64,000 nucleotides of DNA from Methanobacterium veterum. Its GTDB lineage: Archaea; Methanobacteriota; Methanobacteria; Methanobacteriales; Methanobacteriaceae. The stretch covers positions 628,002 to 692,001 of the forward strand of contig NZ_JQJK01000008.1 in NCBI RefSeq assembly GCF_000745485.1, given 5' to 3'. Position 1 is the first letter of the stretch. Each line of letters starts with the position of its first letter. Under the pieces are notes generated by a model. It was not told where the DNA came from, ran no database searches, and saw only the letters and a list, made by a program, of their open reading frames with translations. The translations under genes and the position numbers were made by a program. Below are positions 36,142-46,830 of this stretch, in pieces.

Positions 36142-38007
36142 TCATTCTATATTCTGTAACTTATCCCTCAAAAGTTTATTCACAAGCTTCCCATCAGCTT
36201 TCCCCTTTAACTTTTTCATGGACATACCCATAAGAGGACCCATAGCACCCATTCCACGTTCTTCTACCATTTTCTTATTTGAGAAAACTATTTCAGCTAT
36301 TATCTCTTCAACATCACCTTCAGACAGCATCATTAAATTCAAACTTTCTGCTGCTTCTTGTGGTGAATTGCCCTCACTGCACACATTTGCTAAAATCTGA
36401 GGAAGTGCATCTTTTGATATTTGACCATTTTCTAAAAGTTCAAATGCCTCAAGCAAAATGCTGTTATTCAATTCATCTATGCTGCATCCATCCCTTTTTA
36501 GTTCCTTTAAAGTATAAGCTAAAGTTGATGCTATCGTTGTAGAATCCACACCAGATTCTGCTTTGATTTCTTCAAAACTGTCAGCCCTATTTCTCCTTAC
36601 AAGCTGTTTTGCAAGGTCTTCACTTAAATTATACTGTTTAATTATCCTAACTTTCTTTTCATCTGGAAGTTCTGGTAAATCAGACTTTATATCATCAAGC
36701 AGCTCTTTTGATACGCTGATTGCAGGAATATCTGTTTCCACATACATTCTGCTTGCTGTTGGAAGTGGTCTCAAATAGTCTGAATTTCCATCAGGCAATG
36801 CTTTTCTTGTTTCTTCTGGTACTGCTTGAAGTGAGATTTTTGCCCTTCTCTGGACTTCCTGTAAAGCATTGAGGGCTTTTTCTTTTTCATCTGCAATTAG
36901 AATAAAAGCATCTTCATCCCCAATGCCTAAAAACTCATTTATTGCATTAACTTCATCTTCAGTTATGCCATAAGCTGGAAGTTCATCAGTGTGGAACAGT
37001 CCAGATACTCCCATTTTCTTAGCATACCCTGCAAGTTCTGTACCAAATCTTCTACCCGGCTGAATCTCCATTCCTATTAATCCTTTAAAACCATTCAATT
37101 TAATTGCAAATACGCTCTCAGCTTTTGCGATTATTTTGGATTTAGTTTCTTTTAATAGAGGAGCTATATCATACAATTCATCGTCAACAGATGCATTTCT
37201 ATTATTCAATTCATCCTTTATTTTTAAAAGGTTTATCTGCCTGGTCACTTCATTTTCAACCATTGTAGACATAAGATCTAAATCTTGAACTCCTTTTAGC
37301 TCGACCCTTGCACCTTCTCGGATTGATATATTCAAATCCTGGCGTATAGTTCCTATTCCTCTTTTAACTTTAGTACTCCTAAGTACTTGTCCTATATGGT
37401 ATGCAACTTCTTTTACCTGTTCAGGGTGAGTTATAGAAGGTGCGGTTGTTATTTCAACAAGAGGAATTCCAAGCCTGTCCAGCCTGAAGTTAACTTTACC
37501 CTTCTCCTGTCCAATTCTTCTTGCGGCATCTTCTTCAAGACATAAAACGTCAATCTGGACATTTCCATATTTTGTTTCCAGAACACCTTCTGTTGCAACA
37601 AGACCTGTTCTCTGGAAACCACCAGTATTACTTCCATCTATTACCTGTTTCCTCATGGTATGGAATTCATCCACAACATGCATATTGAGGAGTGTTGCTA
37701 TTATTAAGGATACTTCAAGTGCTTCCCTATTTAATGGATGTGGAGGTTCTTCATCTGCTTCAACAAGGCAAGTTTCATGTGCATAAGCATCATAGATGAA
37801 ATTTAGTTTTCTTCGTGCCTCTTCAAATGCAGCCCGGTCTATTTTCCCAAGTTCACTTTGTGTAGGTCTTAAATTCCTTAAAATTTTAAATTCTGGTTCT
37901 TTATCAGTAAGATTACAATCGCATGGGCAGAATAACTTTTCTTTCGTATTCAACTGCTGGTGTACTTCAAGACCCATTTTAAGTCCAAGTTTTTCATAAT
38001 CAATCAT
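36142..38007 (-). CDS. gatE: Glu-tRNA(Gln) amidotransferase subunit E
   Basis: 621 aa from the chosen start. It binds and phosphorylates Glu-tRNA(Gln) so that ammonia from GatD can amidate it. [24 protein letters not shown] is the family start, with [28 protein letters not shown] in the catalytic cradle and a YqeY-like C-terminal tail. An upstream in-frame ATG at 38028 adds seven residues, but a GGTGAT site lies just before 38007. It follows gatD in the same direction. Confidence 0.96.
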   Translation of the reverse strand: MIDYEKLGLKMGLEVHQQLNTKEKLFCPCDCNLTDKEPEFKILRNLRPTQSELGKIDRAAFEEARRKLNFIYDAYAHETCLVEADEEPPHPLNREALEVSLIIATLLNMHVVDEFHTMRKQVIDGSNTGGFQRTGLVATEGVLETKYGNVQIDVLCLEEDAARRIGQEKGKVNFRLDRLGIPLVEITTAPSITHPEQVKEVAYHIGQVLRSTKVKRGIGTIRQDLNISIREGARVELKGVQDLDLMSTMVENEVTRQINLLKIKDELNNRNASVDDELYDIAPLLKETKSKIIAKAESVFAIKLNGFKGLIGMEIQPGRRFGTELAGYAKKMGVSGLFHTDELPAYGITEDEVNAINEFLGIGDEDAFILIADEKEKALNALQEVQRRAKISLQAVPEETRKALPDGNSDYLRPLPTASRMYVETDIPAISVSKELLDDIKSDLPELPDEKKVRIIKQYNLSEDLAKQLVRRNRADSFEEIKAESGVDSTTIASTLAYTLKELKRDGCSIDELNNSILLEAFELLENGQISKDALPQILANVCSEGNSPQEAAESLNLMMLSEGDVEEIIAEIVFSNKKMVEERGMGAMGPLMGMSMKKLKGKADGKLVNKLLRDKLQNIE

Positions 38008-38029
38008 TAAATCACCGTTAATCATCAAA

Positions 38030-39343
38030 TTACATTAAAAAATACTTTATGGAGCTTTTATCTTCAATTTCTCCAGCTATGTTAGTTTGCATTGTTTTTT
38101 CGACTTCTTCAATTTCATCAGTTTGCCCTAAAGCCCAGCAGAGTTTAACATAAGCTGTTTCAGGTAACATGTCCCCTGCAGAGATTACGCCTGCATTTAT
38201 AAGTTTTCTTCCAGTACTGTAAACGTTCATGTTGACTTTTCCATAAAGACACTGAGAAGTCATAACCACAGGAATTCCACTGTCCCTTGCTCTTTTTATA
38301 GATGGAATAATTTCCTCTGGACAGTGCCCCAAACCAGTACCTTCCAGAACAATCCCTTTATATCCCTTATCCATATGATACTCAATTATTTCACCAGAAA
38401 TACCAGGGTAGCTCTTAATAAATGCAACATTAGATTCTACAGCATCCTGAAGCTCAACTTCACCATCGGTCCTTGTTTTATACATTAACTGTTCATCTAA
38501 AATTTCAATTCCCCCGTTTTGAACCCGTGCAAGTGGAGATGTATTTATACTTCTAAAGGTGTCTCTTCTTGAGGTGTGCATCTTTCTTACCTTTGTACCT
38601 CTGTGTAAATCACAGTAGGTGTCATCTTCAGTCCCATGCATGCAGACCATGACTTCAGCTATATCTGATTTAGCGGCAGTCACTGAATTTAAAAGGTTTA
38701 AAAATGCATCAGAGGAAGGCCGGTCTGAACTCCGCTGCGCACCAGTAAGCACTACCGGTACCGGAGTATCCAGCATAAAACTCAACGCAGCTGATGTATA
38801 GTGCATGGTATCAGTCCCATGGGCAACAACAACACCATAAGCGCCGTCATTTATTTCATCAGCTATGGATCTTGCTGATTTAACCCAGTATTCAGGTTTC
38901 ATGTTTTCGCTTAAGATGTTTAAAACTGCTTTTCCTTTGATATTTGCATATTCCAGAAGTTCAGGGTTAGCCCGAATAAGATCATCAGCCGTAAATGCAG
39001 GATGAACTGCACCAGTTTTGTAATCAATTATCGATGCAACTGTTCCCCCAGTTGATATTATGGATATATCATGTTTCTGGCTGTCTTTTTCAATATCAAG
39101 TTTCGATAATTCAATTTTAGGTTTTTCACCCTTTTTAACGAGTTCAATTGTTGCATTTTCTATATTTATTCCAACATTGTAACCATTTTTAAGCTTTAAA
39201 ACAAGATGCGTCTCATCAGCATCTTCAGCTCTGTCTAAAAGCATGCCTTCGTAGGAAATATCTTGCTTGGTTATTTTGACACTGTCACCAATTGATATGC
39301 CTGCTGATTTTAAAAATATTTCTGAAGCTCCTCTGTAACTCAT
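38030..39343 (-). CDS. gatD: Glu-tRNA(Gln) amidotransferase subunit D
   Basis: 437 aa L-asparaginase-like subunit that frees ammonia from an amide donor for GatE. An N-terminal beta domain (about 1-80) is followed by the asparaginase core: [20 protein letters not shown] (first catalytic Thr) and [15 protein letters not shown] (second Thr/Asp), then [11 protein letters not shown]. First gene of the gatD-gatE operon, 22 bp before gatE. Confidence 0.97.
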   Translation of the reverse strand: MSYRGASEIFLKSAGISIGDSVKITKQDISYEGMLLDRAEDADETHLVLKLKNGYNVGINIENATIELVKKGEKPKIELSKLDIEKDSQKHDISIISTGGTVASIIDYKTGAVHPAFTADDLIRANPELLEYANIKGKAVLNILSENMKPEYWVKSARSIADEINDGAYGVVVAHGTDTMHYTSAALSFMLDTPVPVVLTGAQRSSDRPSSDAFLNLLNSVTAAKSDIAEVMVCMHGTEDDTYCDLHRGTKVRKMHTSRRDTFRSINTSPLARVQNGGIEILDEQLMYKTRTDGEVELQDAVESNVAFIKSYPGISGEIIEYHMDKGYKGIVLEGTGLGHCPEEIIPSIKRARDSGIPVVMTSQCLYGKVNMNVYSTGRKLINAGVISAGDMLPETAYVKLCWALGQTDEIEEVEKTMQTNIAGEIEDKSSIKYFLM

Positions 39344-39680
39344 AAAATCCCTCTTTTATCGGTTGTAATTATGAAATTAAATTCAAAATAGTTTATACTT
39401 ACTCTATATTTTAATTAGTTATTAAATAATTTAAATGAGTTTGAATAATTAACCATGTTGATCCTGTTTAATACATGCCACTTGAAACTTTTGTAATTTA
39501 ACTTAATTTTGATTGATTTTATTTAAATTGATTCATTAATCTCAAGCACTACAAAAAGTAATTGTAAAAAGAGGAAAGGTAACAGAAAATAAAAAAATCA
39601 AAACTACCTACTTTTTGATAAATACCTGCAAGAAATTAATCCCCAAGTCTTTAAAAAATATTGAATTTCAGGCATATCAA
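39344..39680. other. Intergenic spacer
   Basis: 337 bp between gatD and the CBS-domain gene, both leftward. It must contain the gatDE promoter. No other element recognised. Confidence 0.4.
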
Positions 39681-40082
39681 CTAATCTAACCCTGCAAGTG
39701 CACGAATAAGTGAGCTTTGAGTTATAAGACCAACTAGATTTCCATTTTCAACTACAGGAATCCTTTGATAACCTTTATCTGCCATGATTCTTGTAATTTC
39801 AAGTATAGGAGTATCTCTATTAGCCACGTATAATTCTTTAGTCATTAGATCATTTACTTTAAGACCCAAAGCTTCTCCTCCAGCTAAAAGAACATCTCTA
39901 TGAGTTATTATTCCTACAATTCTCTTATCATCAACTACAGGAAGTCCCCCAACATTACATCTCATCATTTTCAATTTAGCTGCTGCAACCAGGTCTTTTG
40001 GAGAAGTTACGTGAACTTCTTCGATCATGATGTCCTCTGCCTTTAGCTTTTTAATCATAGACTTATTTTTAGTACCAGTCAT
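39681..40082 (-). CDS. CBS-pair domain protein
   Basis: 133 aa, two CBS motifs only: VTSPKDLVAAAKLKMMRCNVGGLPVVDDKRIVGIITHRDVLL and DTPILEITRIMADKGYQRIPVVENGNLVGLITQSSLIRAL. Such stand-alone pairs bind adenine nucleotides or SAM and regulate partner proteins. It is divergent from thiC across 351 bp, so a link to thiamine or SAM metabolism is possible but unproven. Confidence 0.92.
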   Translation of the reverse strand: MTGTKNKSMIKKLKAEDIMIEEVHVTSPKDLVAAAKLKMMRCNVGGLPVVDDKRIVGIITHRDVLLAGGEALGLKVNDLMTKELYVANRDTPILEITRIMADKGYQRIPVVENGNLVGLITQSSLIRALAGLD

Positions 40083-40433
40083 ATATTAAGATAAGGAATT
40101 GCACTTCCAAATGCAACTATCATGAACTATGAATTATACAAAATTACTGAATTGAAGTAATTTTTTTAAAAGATACGGTCCCCAAATAATAAATCACCAG
40201 TATTGCAAAATGTAATTACTTTAAGTATACAATACTATACACAATATTGAAATTATAGTGAATTTTAATTTAAAGCTTGTTAAATCTATTAGTAGCAGTT
40301 AAATGTATTGTATTCCAGATAATGCAATATACCGCTTTAATAATGGATTTTTGTATTACCAGTTTATATTAACATGAAGGTAAAAAGTTATAGTTAGAGT
40401 TTTATCTAAATTTTTTAAGACGAGGGATTAAAC
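40083..40433. other. Divergent promoter region before thiC
   Basis: 351 bp between the CBS gene and thiC. I looked for a TPP riboswitch (the THI-box core with CTGAGA) and do not see one on either strand. AT-rich; presumably holds two promoters. Confidence 0.5.
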
Positions 40434-41708
40434 GTGACTCAGTTAGAATACGCCAGAAAAGGCCAGATCACCAATGAAATGGAAATTGTCGCTGAAGAGG
40501 AAAATATTGATGTTCAAAAACTTATTAAACGAGTGGCAAAAGGTTATATCACAATTCCAAAGAATATAAATGGTAAAAGTGTTCCCAAAGGTATTGGAAA
40601 AGGACTAAGCACAAAAATCAACGCCAATATCGGCTCATCTTCAGAAATAGAGGACATAGATATTGAAATTCAAAAAGCCATGATGGCAGTTGAATACGGC
40701 GCTGACGCTATAATGGACCTTAGTACAGGGCCTAATCTGAAATCAATTAGAGAAAAAATAATGCATGCAGTTGATGTTCCAATTGGAACCGTTCCAATTT
40801 ATGAAGCCGCTGTAAGCGCGTCCCAAGAAAAAGGTGCTGTAATTAACATGGATGAAGACGATATGTTCAACGCCATAATAAACCAGGCAAAAGAGGGTGT
40901 TGATTTCATGACCATCCATTCAGGAATAACCAGGGATACTGTAGAAAAAGTAAAAAATTCTGACAGGATTATGGGTATTGTAAGTCGTGGAGGATCTTTT
41001 TTAGCTGCATGGATACTCCAAAATGAAGAAGAAAACCCTCTTTATAAAAATTATGACTATTTACTTGAAATAGCTCATGAATACGACGTTACACTAAGTT
41101 TAGGAGACGGGTTAAGGCCAGGTTGCCTTGCAGATGCCACAGACGTTTCCCAAATCCAAGAACTCATTACACTTGGTCAGCTTGTAGAAAGAGCAAGAGA
41201 TGCAGGAGTTCAGGTCATGGTAGAAGGTCCAGGACACGTACCACTGGATCAAATCCAGGCAAACATGAAAATTCAAAAAACCATCTGTAAAGGGGCACCT
41301 TTCTATGTTTTAGGTCCAATTGTAACCGATCTTGCTCCAGGTTACGATCACATAACATCTGCCATAGGGGGAGCTATTGCTGCTTCTTCAGGGGCAGATT
41401 TCCTGTGTTACGTTACCCCTAAAGAGCATCTTGCAATACCTGACATTGAAGCTGTAAAACAGGGAGTTATAGCATCCAAAATAGCTGCACAAGCTGCAGA
41501 TGTCGCAAATGGAGTTAAAAGTGCATGGCAAAACGAACTCCAGATGGCAAATGCACGGAGAAACTTCAACTGGAAGAAACAATTTGAACTTGCATTTGAC
41601 CATGAAACACCACGAAAATACAGGGAAAGTAAGCCCACAAGCGGAGATATGTGTACAATGTGCGGCGAATTCTGCGCTTTGAGGATTGTAAGGGATAATT
41701 TAAGCTAA
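40434..41708 (+). CDS. thiC: Phosphomethylpyrimidine synthase
   Basis: 424 aa, the shorter archaeal/ThiC form. A radical SAM enzyme that rearranges AIR to HMP-P for thiamine. The C-terminal motif C-x2-C-x4-C (MCTMCGEFCAL) binds the 4Fe-4S cluster, and DLSTGPNLKSIREKI, GTVPIYEA, MTIHSGI, VSRGGS and VEGPGHVPLDQI are all conserved. It starts at GTG, after GAGGG. No riboswitch is evident. Confidence 0.97.
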   Translation: MTQLEYARKGQITNEMEIVAEEENIDVQKLIKRVAKGYITIPKNINGKSVPKGIGKGLSTKINANIGSSSEIEDIDIEIQKAMMAVEYGADAIMDLSTGPNLKSIREKIMHAVDVPIGTVPIYEAAVSASQEKGAVINMDEDDMFNAIINQAKEGVDFMTIHSGITRDTVEKVKNSDRIMGIVSRGGSFLAAWILQNEEENPLYKNYDYLLEIAHEYDVTLSLGDGLRPGCLADATDVSQIQELITLGQLVERARDAGVQVMVEGPGHVPLDQIQANMKIQKTICKGAPFYVLGPIVTDLAPGYDHITSAIGGAIAASSGADFLCYVTPKEHLAIPDIEAVKQGVIASKIAAQAADVANGVKSAWQNELQMANARRNFNWKKQFELAFDHETPRKYRESKPTSGDMCTMCGEFCALRIVRDNLS

Positions 41709-41864
41709 ATTAACCCTCATCTATTTTTTTTAATTTAGACCCTATTCTTGATTCAAATATGTTAAATAAGTAATTTGATTAACATGACCTTTATTTTTAG
41801 ATTTATAGACCACCTCGAAAAATAATAAATACTAAAACACATAATAGTATTACAAGGTGGTTAT

Positions 41865-42044
41865 ATGAGGTCCATATCTAAAAGATCAAATTTAATTAAA
41901 AGGATAAGATCTTACAGCACATGTCCAAGTTGCGGGTCTAACAATCTGGTAAAAGTGGACGAATACTATTACGAACCTTCAGGATGGTTAGAGATATATG
42001 AATGCCAGAATTGTGGATCTCTAATTGAAAGACCATTATCATAA
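41865..42044 (+). CDS. Small zinc-ribbon protein
   Basis: 59 aa. Basic N-terminus (MRSISKRSNLIKRIRSY) then two CxxC knuckles, C-PS-C-GS and C-QN-C-GS, 34 residues apart. Looks like a rubredoxin-like zinc ribbon. The start has an AAGGTGG site 5 bases upstream. Too short for routine ORF calling but coding looks real. Function unknown; RNA or protein binding is usual for such ribbons. Confidence 0.75.
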   Translation: MRSISKRSNLIKRIRSYSTCPSCGSNNLVKVDEYYYEPSGWLEIYECQNCGSLIERPLS

Positions 42045-42330
42045 TATTTTTAAGAGTATGAGAATGTAAATCACCTATTAAAAAGATATTTTTAATTATT
42101 ATTGCTTCTGAAAGTTATGTATTTTAAAAATAATTTAAATGACCTGATTTTAAAAATTTAAGTTATATCTGCCCATTTTTTAATAAATTATGACATATAT
42201 GTCCATATAAATGAATAAAAGCTATTTACTTTTTTAATTTTGAAATTAAGGTTTAATCCCTTTAAAAAATTATAAATAGATGCATTTACATAATAATAAA
42301 AGATTTTTCATAAATTCCTGGAGGAAAAGT

Positions 42331-42609
42331 ATGGCCATGGAACATGTAGAAGGTAAAAACAAAGGAAATGTAGTTCTTTATGCTTTAAGTACTTGCGGAT
42401 GGTGTAAGAAAACCAGAATGCTTCTTGAAGAGCTTGGTATTGAATTTAATTATATTTATGTTGACCTTACAGAAGGTGAGGAGCGATCAAATGTTATAAA
42501 AGACGTTCAAAAATGGAATCCTCAGCTTTCATTTCCAACGGTTGTAATAAACAATAAAGATGTTATTGTAGGGTTCAAGGAAGATGAAATCAAGGAGAAA
42601 CTTGCATGA
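42331..42609 (+). CDS. Glutaredoxin-like protein
   Basis: 92 aa thioredoxin fold. Active site C-GW-C-KK near residue 26 ([23 protein letters not shown]), cis-Pro region [15 protein letters not shown]. The ATG at 42331 follows GGAGGAAAAGT; an upstream in-frame ATG at 42280 has no ribosome site. Its stop overlaps the start of the disulfide reductase gene (ATGA), so they are translationally coupled and this is probably the reductase's substrate. Confidence 0.9.
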   Translation: MAMEHVEGKNKGNVVLYALSTCGWCKKTRMLLEELGIEFNYIYVDLTEGEERSNVIKDVQKWNPQLSFPTVVINNKDVIVGFKEDEIKEKLA

Positions 42610-43109
42610 GCAATATAAGTGACGCGGAACTGGATCATTTTTACGAAAAAGTGAAAAAAGATGTGGAATCTAGTGGATACCGCCTGAATCCCAACATTGA
42701 ATTTACAAAAGAACTTTTAGAAGGCATACTTACAAATGAAAAGCGTTATGGATATGGATCTTGCCCTTGCAGGCTCGCAGCAGGCGACAAAGAGATAGAC
42801 ATAGATATAATCTGCCCATGTGATTATAGAGATCCTGATTTAAATGACTATGATACCTGTTACTGCGGCCTTTATGTTTCAGGAGATATTTTAGAAGGTA
42901 CAAAAGAAGTGCCTGCAATACCAGAAAGAAGACCTACACTGGAAGAACGGGAACAATCCCAAAAAGGAACCTTAAGTGGTGCACCCTCATCTCTCCAATT
43001 TCCCGTTTGGAGGTGCAGCGTCTGCGGATACTTATGTGCACGTGAAGAACCGCCTGAAGTATGCCCAATCTGTAAAGTTGAAAAAGAACGCTTTAAAAAG
43101 TTCTTATAA
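42606..43109 (+). CDS. Ferredoxin:disulfide reductase (FTR catalytic subunit fused to rubredoxin-like domain)
   Basis: 167 aa. The N-terminal FTR catalytic domain has CPC (SCPCRLA), a second CPC (IICPCDY) and CYCGL for the 4Fe-4S cluster and redox disulfide (the usual CHC is CYC here). The C-terminal domain is rubredoxin-like: CSVCGYLC...CPIC, four cysteines of two knuckles. It passes electrons from ferredoxin to disulfides. The rubredoxin-linked form is known from methanogens. Coupled to the glutaredoxin. Confidence 0.9.
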   Translation: MSNISDAELDHFYEKVKKDVESSGYRLNPNIEFTKELLEGILTNEKRYGYGSCPCRLAAGDKEIDIDIICPCDYRDPDLNDYDTCYCGLYVSGDILEGTKEVPAIPERRPTLEEREQSQKGTLSGAPSSLQFPVWRCSVCGYLCAREEPPEVCPICKVEKERFKKFL

Positions 43110-43286
43110 TCAACTCAACTAATTTTTTTATTCAAAGCTAAAATATATTCAATTAGCTTATTTTATACGATTCAAATTAAATCCAATCTGTTTAATCTAT
43201 TTTATACTTAAATCTTAATTTAATCAAGCAAAAGAATAAATAATCATTTTAACAAATATGATATTAAATTTTACTGGTTGGTTTTT

Positions 43287-44228
43287 ATGAATTCTCTTTT
43301 AAGCTTTGCTGAAAAAAATCTGGAAGAGTTGGTCACACCATTTGGGCAGACAGATGTTTTATTAATTTATGCTATTGCTGCAAGTAAGCTCAAAAAATAT
43401 TTAGGAGATCGAGAACTTGCAGGTAAGATATGGATGCCTTCTGGAAGAATGCGTTACTTGCTTAAGAGAGGATCTAAGTTAGAACCGTTATTTGCTCACG
43501 AGCTTGAGGAAGCTGTTACTTTAGAATTTTTAGAACTTAGATCAAAAACAGAACACCTCTCATCTGCAAAAGAAGAGATAACAGACTTACAGGCTAAAGT
43601 ATGGCAGTATTTTCTTCCAAGAAAGCTTTCTGATTTTTTCTATGCCACAAATCATGAAGGTCCAGGAAAAGAGATTGACAGGATATTTTTTGACATAGAC
43701 CGTTCTAAGGGTATTTCTGCAGAACAGGCACAGGAAACCACACAAATATTTGTAGAAACTATAAAAGAAGATCAGGAACTTGAAGAATTATTAGGAAACT
43801 ATGAATTATCTATTAACTGGACTGGCAATTCTTTTCATGTTTTATTCTTTTTAGATGAATTAAAGCCCAGTTCCTTCTATGAAGAACATTTTCAGTATTC
43901 AAAAAATGATCCTGAACGTAATTTTACAGGTAAATGGGCTAAAAAAATTAATGAACGGGTTGAATTTAAAGTAGCAGGAGGCCATGAAAGACAGGGCAAT
44001 TCCATTAATATAGACCCTTCACAGACCCCTTCAGGTAAATTATGCCGTATTCCTTTAGGATCGTTGCATATGGAAGATCCCGAAACAATAAATGGTATTT
44101 CTGTACCTCTAACTGAAAAAATGCTTTATAATGAAGATCTGGTTTCTAAATTAACCATTTATACTCCCAAAGATATTATAAAAAATTTAAGCGACATTGA
44201 AAAACACTTACCTGAAAGATTCAGGTAA
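43287..44228 (+). CDS. AEP-superfamily primase-polymerase (PriS/LigD-Pol-like)
   Basis: 313 aa. Motif I is IFFDIDR near residue 133 (the metal-binding hhhDhD), motif II region is ELSINWTGNSFHVLFFLDE near residue 175, and motif III lies in NIDPSQTPSGKLCRIPLGSLHM near 255, with the R-PLGSLH pattern of primase small subunits. It is paired with an ATP-dependent DNA ligase 23 bp downstream, as in two-gene NHEJ-like repair sets. Start at ATG 43287; an in-frame TTG at 43278 is less likely. No PriL or Ku gene is adjacent. Confidence 0.85.
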   Translation: MNSLLSFAEKNLEELVTPFGQTDVLLIYAIAASKLKKYLGDRELAGKIWMPSGRMRYLLKRGSKLEPLFAHELEEAVTLEFLELRSKTEHLSSAKEEITDLQAKVWQYFLPRKLSDFFYATNHEGPGKEIDRIFFDIDRSKGISAEQAQETTQIFVETIKEDQELEELLGNYELSINWTGNSFHVLFFLDELKPSSFYEEHFQYSKNDPERNFTGKWAKKINERVEFKVAGGHERQGNSINIDPSQTPSGKLCRIPLGSLHMEDPETINGISVPLTEKMLYNEDLVSKLTIYTPKDIIKNLSDIEKHLPERFR

Positions 44229-44251
44229 ACATCAAGTTTAAAAGTATTGAG

Positions 44252-46021
44252 ATGCCGGTGATAAAAATTAAGTTTGAAACATTTACAAAAACCCTTGAGA
44301 AGCTGGAAAATACCAGTTCTCAAAATGAAATGGTAGACATCCTCGCAGAAACATTCAAAAATTTAGGTGAAGATGAGATAGGTGAGGTCTGCTATTTAGT
44401 ACTGGGAGAAATAGGACCGGGTTATGAAGATGTTAATCTTGGTTTAAGCGAAAAAACCGTACAGTCTGCAATTTCACTTGCAAGTGGTTACGATAAAGCA
44501 CATGTGGGTGAAGAAATAAGGAATATAGGCGATATCGGAGAAGTTGCAAGTAAAATGCTAAAAGACTCTGAAAAGAAATTTAAAAGGCTTTTAGACGAGC
44601 ACAAAGATCCATCTGTAAATGATATTTATAAAGGCTTTAGAAAAATTGCTTTTGCAAGTGGTAAAGGTTCTCAAAAGGTTAAAATTGAAACATTAGCTTC
44701 AATGCTTCTGGATGCAGATGATATGGGGCGGAGATACATTGCAAGATATGCTAACGGTAAAATGAGACTCGGTATTGGAGATATGACTGTTCTAAACGGC
44801 CTTTCTGTTTCATTTTTTGGCTCAAAGAAAGAGAAAAAAGAACTTGAACATGCATACAACATAAGTTCAGATATAGGGCTCATAGCCAGAACTTTAAGTA
44901 GCAGAGGGTTACAAGGAGTTAAAGAGATAAAAATTTCATTAAATAGACCTATAAAGGCAATGTTAGCCCAAAGAGTATCAGAATTTCAAGATATTAGAGA
45001 AAAAATTAAGTCTCGAGATATTGCAGCTGAAGAAAAATTCGACGGTGAACGTATTCAGGCCCATAAAGATGGGAATAATATAAAATTATTTTCCCGACGT
45101 TTAACCGATATAACTGACCAATTTCCAGATTTAATTGAACATATTCAAAAATATGTTAAGGTGGAAAAAGCTATTTTAGACGGGGAAGCAATGGCCTACG
45201 ATTTTCAAGAAGAACTTTTTGGCTCGTTCCAGATATTAATGCAGCGTCGAAGGAAATATGGAATTAAAGAATACCGAAAAAAGATTCCTGTCAGGTACAT
45301 GCTGTTTGATGTTCTTTATGTAGACGAGGAATCATTTATGCATAAAAGCTACCCCGAAAGAAGGGAGAAACTTGAAACAATTGTAGAAGGTTCAAAATAT
45401 ATTTCACTAGCCAATCGAAGAGTTAGTTCTGACCTTGATGACATAGATGATTTCTTCCAGGAGTGTATAACTAAAAATCTGGAAGGTATTGTTTGTAAAT
45501 CCTGTGCAGAAGATTCATATTATAAAGCTGGGGGAAGAGAGTGGACATGGATTAAATGGAAAAAAGAATATCTCAGTGAACTATCAGATACCCTTGACTT
45601 AGTTATCGTAGGTGCATTTGCAGGTAGGGGAAGACGAAGCGGTACTTATGGAGCCCTTTTATGTGCTGCTTATAACTCTGATGAAGATGTATTCCAGACC
45701 GTATGTAAACTGGGAACTGGATTTTCTGATGAACAATTAGCTAACTTACCTAAAACACTTGAGGACGCAAAAGTAGATAAAAGTCCAGCACGAGTTACAG
45801 TGACCAAAGAAATGAGCCCTGATTTCTGGTTTACCCCAAAATATGTGGTAGAAGTACTTGGATCAGAGATAACTAAAAGCCCTGTTCACACATGTAACTG
45901 GAATGAATCTGAAAAACAGGGTTTGGCTTTAAGATTTCCTAGATTTATCAGATGGCGTGAAGAAAAATCCCCCGAACAAGCTACAAGCTCAAATGAAATT
46001 TTGCAGATGTATGAAAGATAA
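44252..46021 (+). CDS. ATP-dependent DNA ligase, paired with the AEP gene
   Basis: 589 aa. An N-terminal helical DNA-binding domain (about 1-230), then the adenylation domain with catalytic Lys262 in EEKFDGERIQAHK, motif III FDVLYVDEESF, IV LEGIVCKS, V WIKWKKEY, and the OB-fold with the C-terminal FPRFIRWREE (motif VI). It is less like the canonical archaeal replicative ligase than the gene at 50.8 kb, and so is probably a repair ligase acting with the adjacent primase-polymerase. Confidence 0.93.
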   Translation: MPVIKIKFETFTKTLEKLENTSSQNEMVDILAETFKNLGEDEIGEVCYLVLGEIGPGYEDVNLGLSEKTVQSAISLASGYDKAHVGEEIRNIGDIGEVASKMLKDSEKKFKRLLDEHKDPSVNDIYKGFRKIAFASGKGSQKVKIETLASMLLDADDMGRRYIARYANGKMRLGIGDMTVLNGLSVSFFGSKKEKKELEHAYNISSDIGLIARTLSSRGLQGVKEIKISLNRPIKAMLAQRVSEFQDIREKIKSRDIAAEEKFDGERIQAHKDGNNIKLFSRRLTDITDQFPDLIEHIQKYVKVEKAILDGEAMAYDFQEELFGSFQILMQRRRKYGIKEYRKKIPVRYMLFDVLYVDEESFMHKSYPERREKLETIVEGSKYISLANRRVSSDLDDIDDFFQECITKNLEGIVCKSCAEDSYYKAGGREWTWIKWKKEYLSELSDTLDLVIVGAFAGRGRRSGTYGALLCAAYNSDEDVFQTVCKLGTGFSDEQLANLPKTLEDAKVDKSPARVTVTKEMSPDFWFTPKYVVEVLGSEITKSPVHTCNWNESEKQGLALRFPRFIRWREEKSPEQATSSNEILQMYER

Positions 46022-46453
46022 TAAATAGGCTGAATCTAACTTTTTTCAAATATAAACTTGAAATGAATTAATATATGGCAGTTAAATGTTATACAACTCC
46101 ATTTAACAGCTTATTTTCTAATAGTTGTCCCAATAAAAATAATTTGATCTAAACTTTTTTAATTATAGATATTCATAAATCAATCCCAATTTGTAGATGT
46201 AACGATAATACAGATTAGATACTATTCTTTTTAAATATAACCTTTAAAAATGATATATAATCGCTGAAAGATATATAAACCAGTTTAACAGCTTATTTTC
46301 CAATAATTACCCCAATAAAAATAATTTGATCTAAACTTTTTTATAGATAGATGTTCATAAATCACTCAATAAGTAATACTAAATTATAAAGTAATATGAT
46401 ACGATCATGGGATAAATTTTTTACATGATTTTCATTATAGTGGAGGTGAATTT
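46022..46453. other. Intergenic region with an 81-bp imperfect direct repeat
   Basis: 46102-46182 and 46284-46364 match over about 81 bp with few differences (both contain TTTAACAGCTTATTTTC, then CCAATAAAAATAATTTGATC). No ORF runs through. It may be a duplicated promoter or the trace of a local duplication that also made the ATP-cone genes. Confidence 0.75.
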
Positions 46454-46735
46454 ATGACAGATGTTATAAAAAGTAATGGAAAAAGAGAGCAATTTAGCAA
46501 ACAAAAAGTAAAAAACGCAGTTGAAAATGCAGTTAAAGATGCTGGTTTTAGCCCGCAGGAAAAAATGAACGTTATAGAACATGCATCACAGGATGCCGCA
46601 CAAATGGCTCAAGGCAAGGATGAAATTCAAACAAGACAAATAAGAGACACCGTATTAAATGATTTAGAACAAGATGATCAGCAAGTTGCCAACGCATGGA
46701 AGCAGTATGAACGCCAGCATGGAATTAACTACTGA
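46454..46735 (+). CDS. Stand-alone ATP-cone domain protein, copy 1
   Basis: 93 aa, almost all ATP-cone domain. VIKSNGKREQFSKQKVKNAVENAVKDAGF matches the cone's N-terminal signature (V-x-K/R-x-G-x-x-x-x-F-x-x-x-K). The C-terminal end VANAWKQYERQHGINY is shared with the other two copies. ATP-cones bind ATP/dATP and usually regulate ribonucleotide reductase or NrdR; neither is attached here. The ribosome site GGAGGTGAATTT-ATG is identical to copy 2. Confidence 0.88.
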   Translation: MTDVIKSNGKREQFSKQKVKNAVENAVKDAGFSPQEKMNVIEHASQDAAQMAQGKDEIQTRQIRDTVLNDLEQDDQQVANAWKQYERQHGINY

Positions 46736-46830
46736 TTTCTTAAAATTTCTATTTTAAACCCTTTTTAGATAAATAAGGTTATTTTAGTCTAAATTTATGA
46801 AATAATATCTTAAATGGTGGAGGTGAATTT

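Noticed and set aside
40083..40433. TPP riboswitch before thiC
   Set aside because: No THI-box sequence blocks on either strand.
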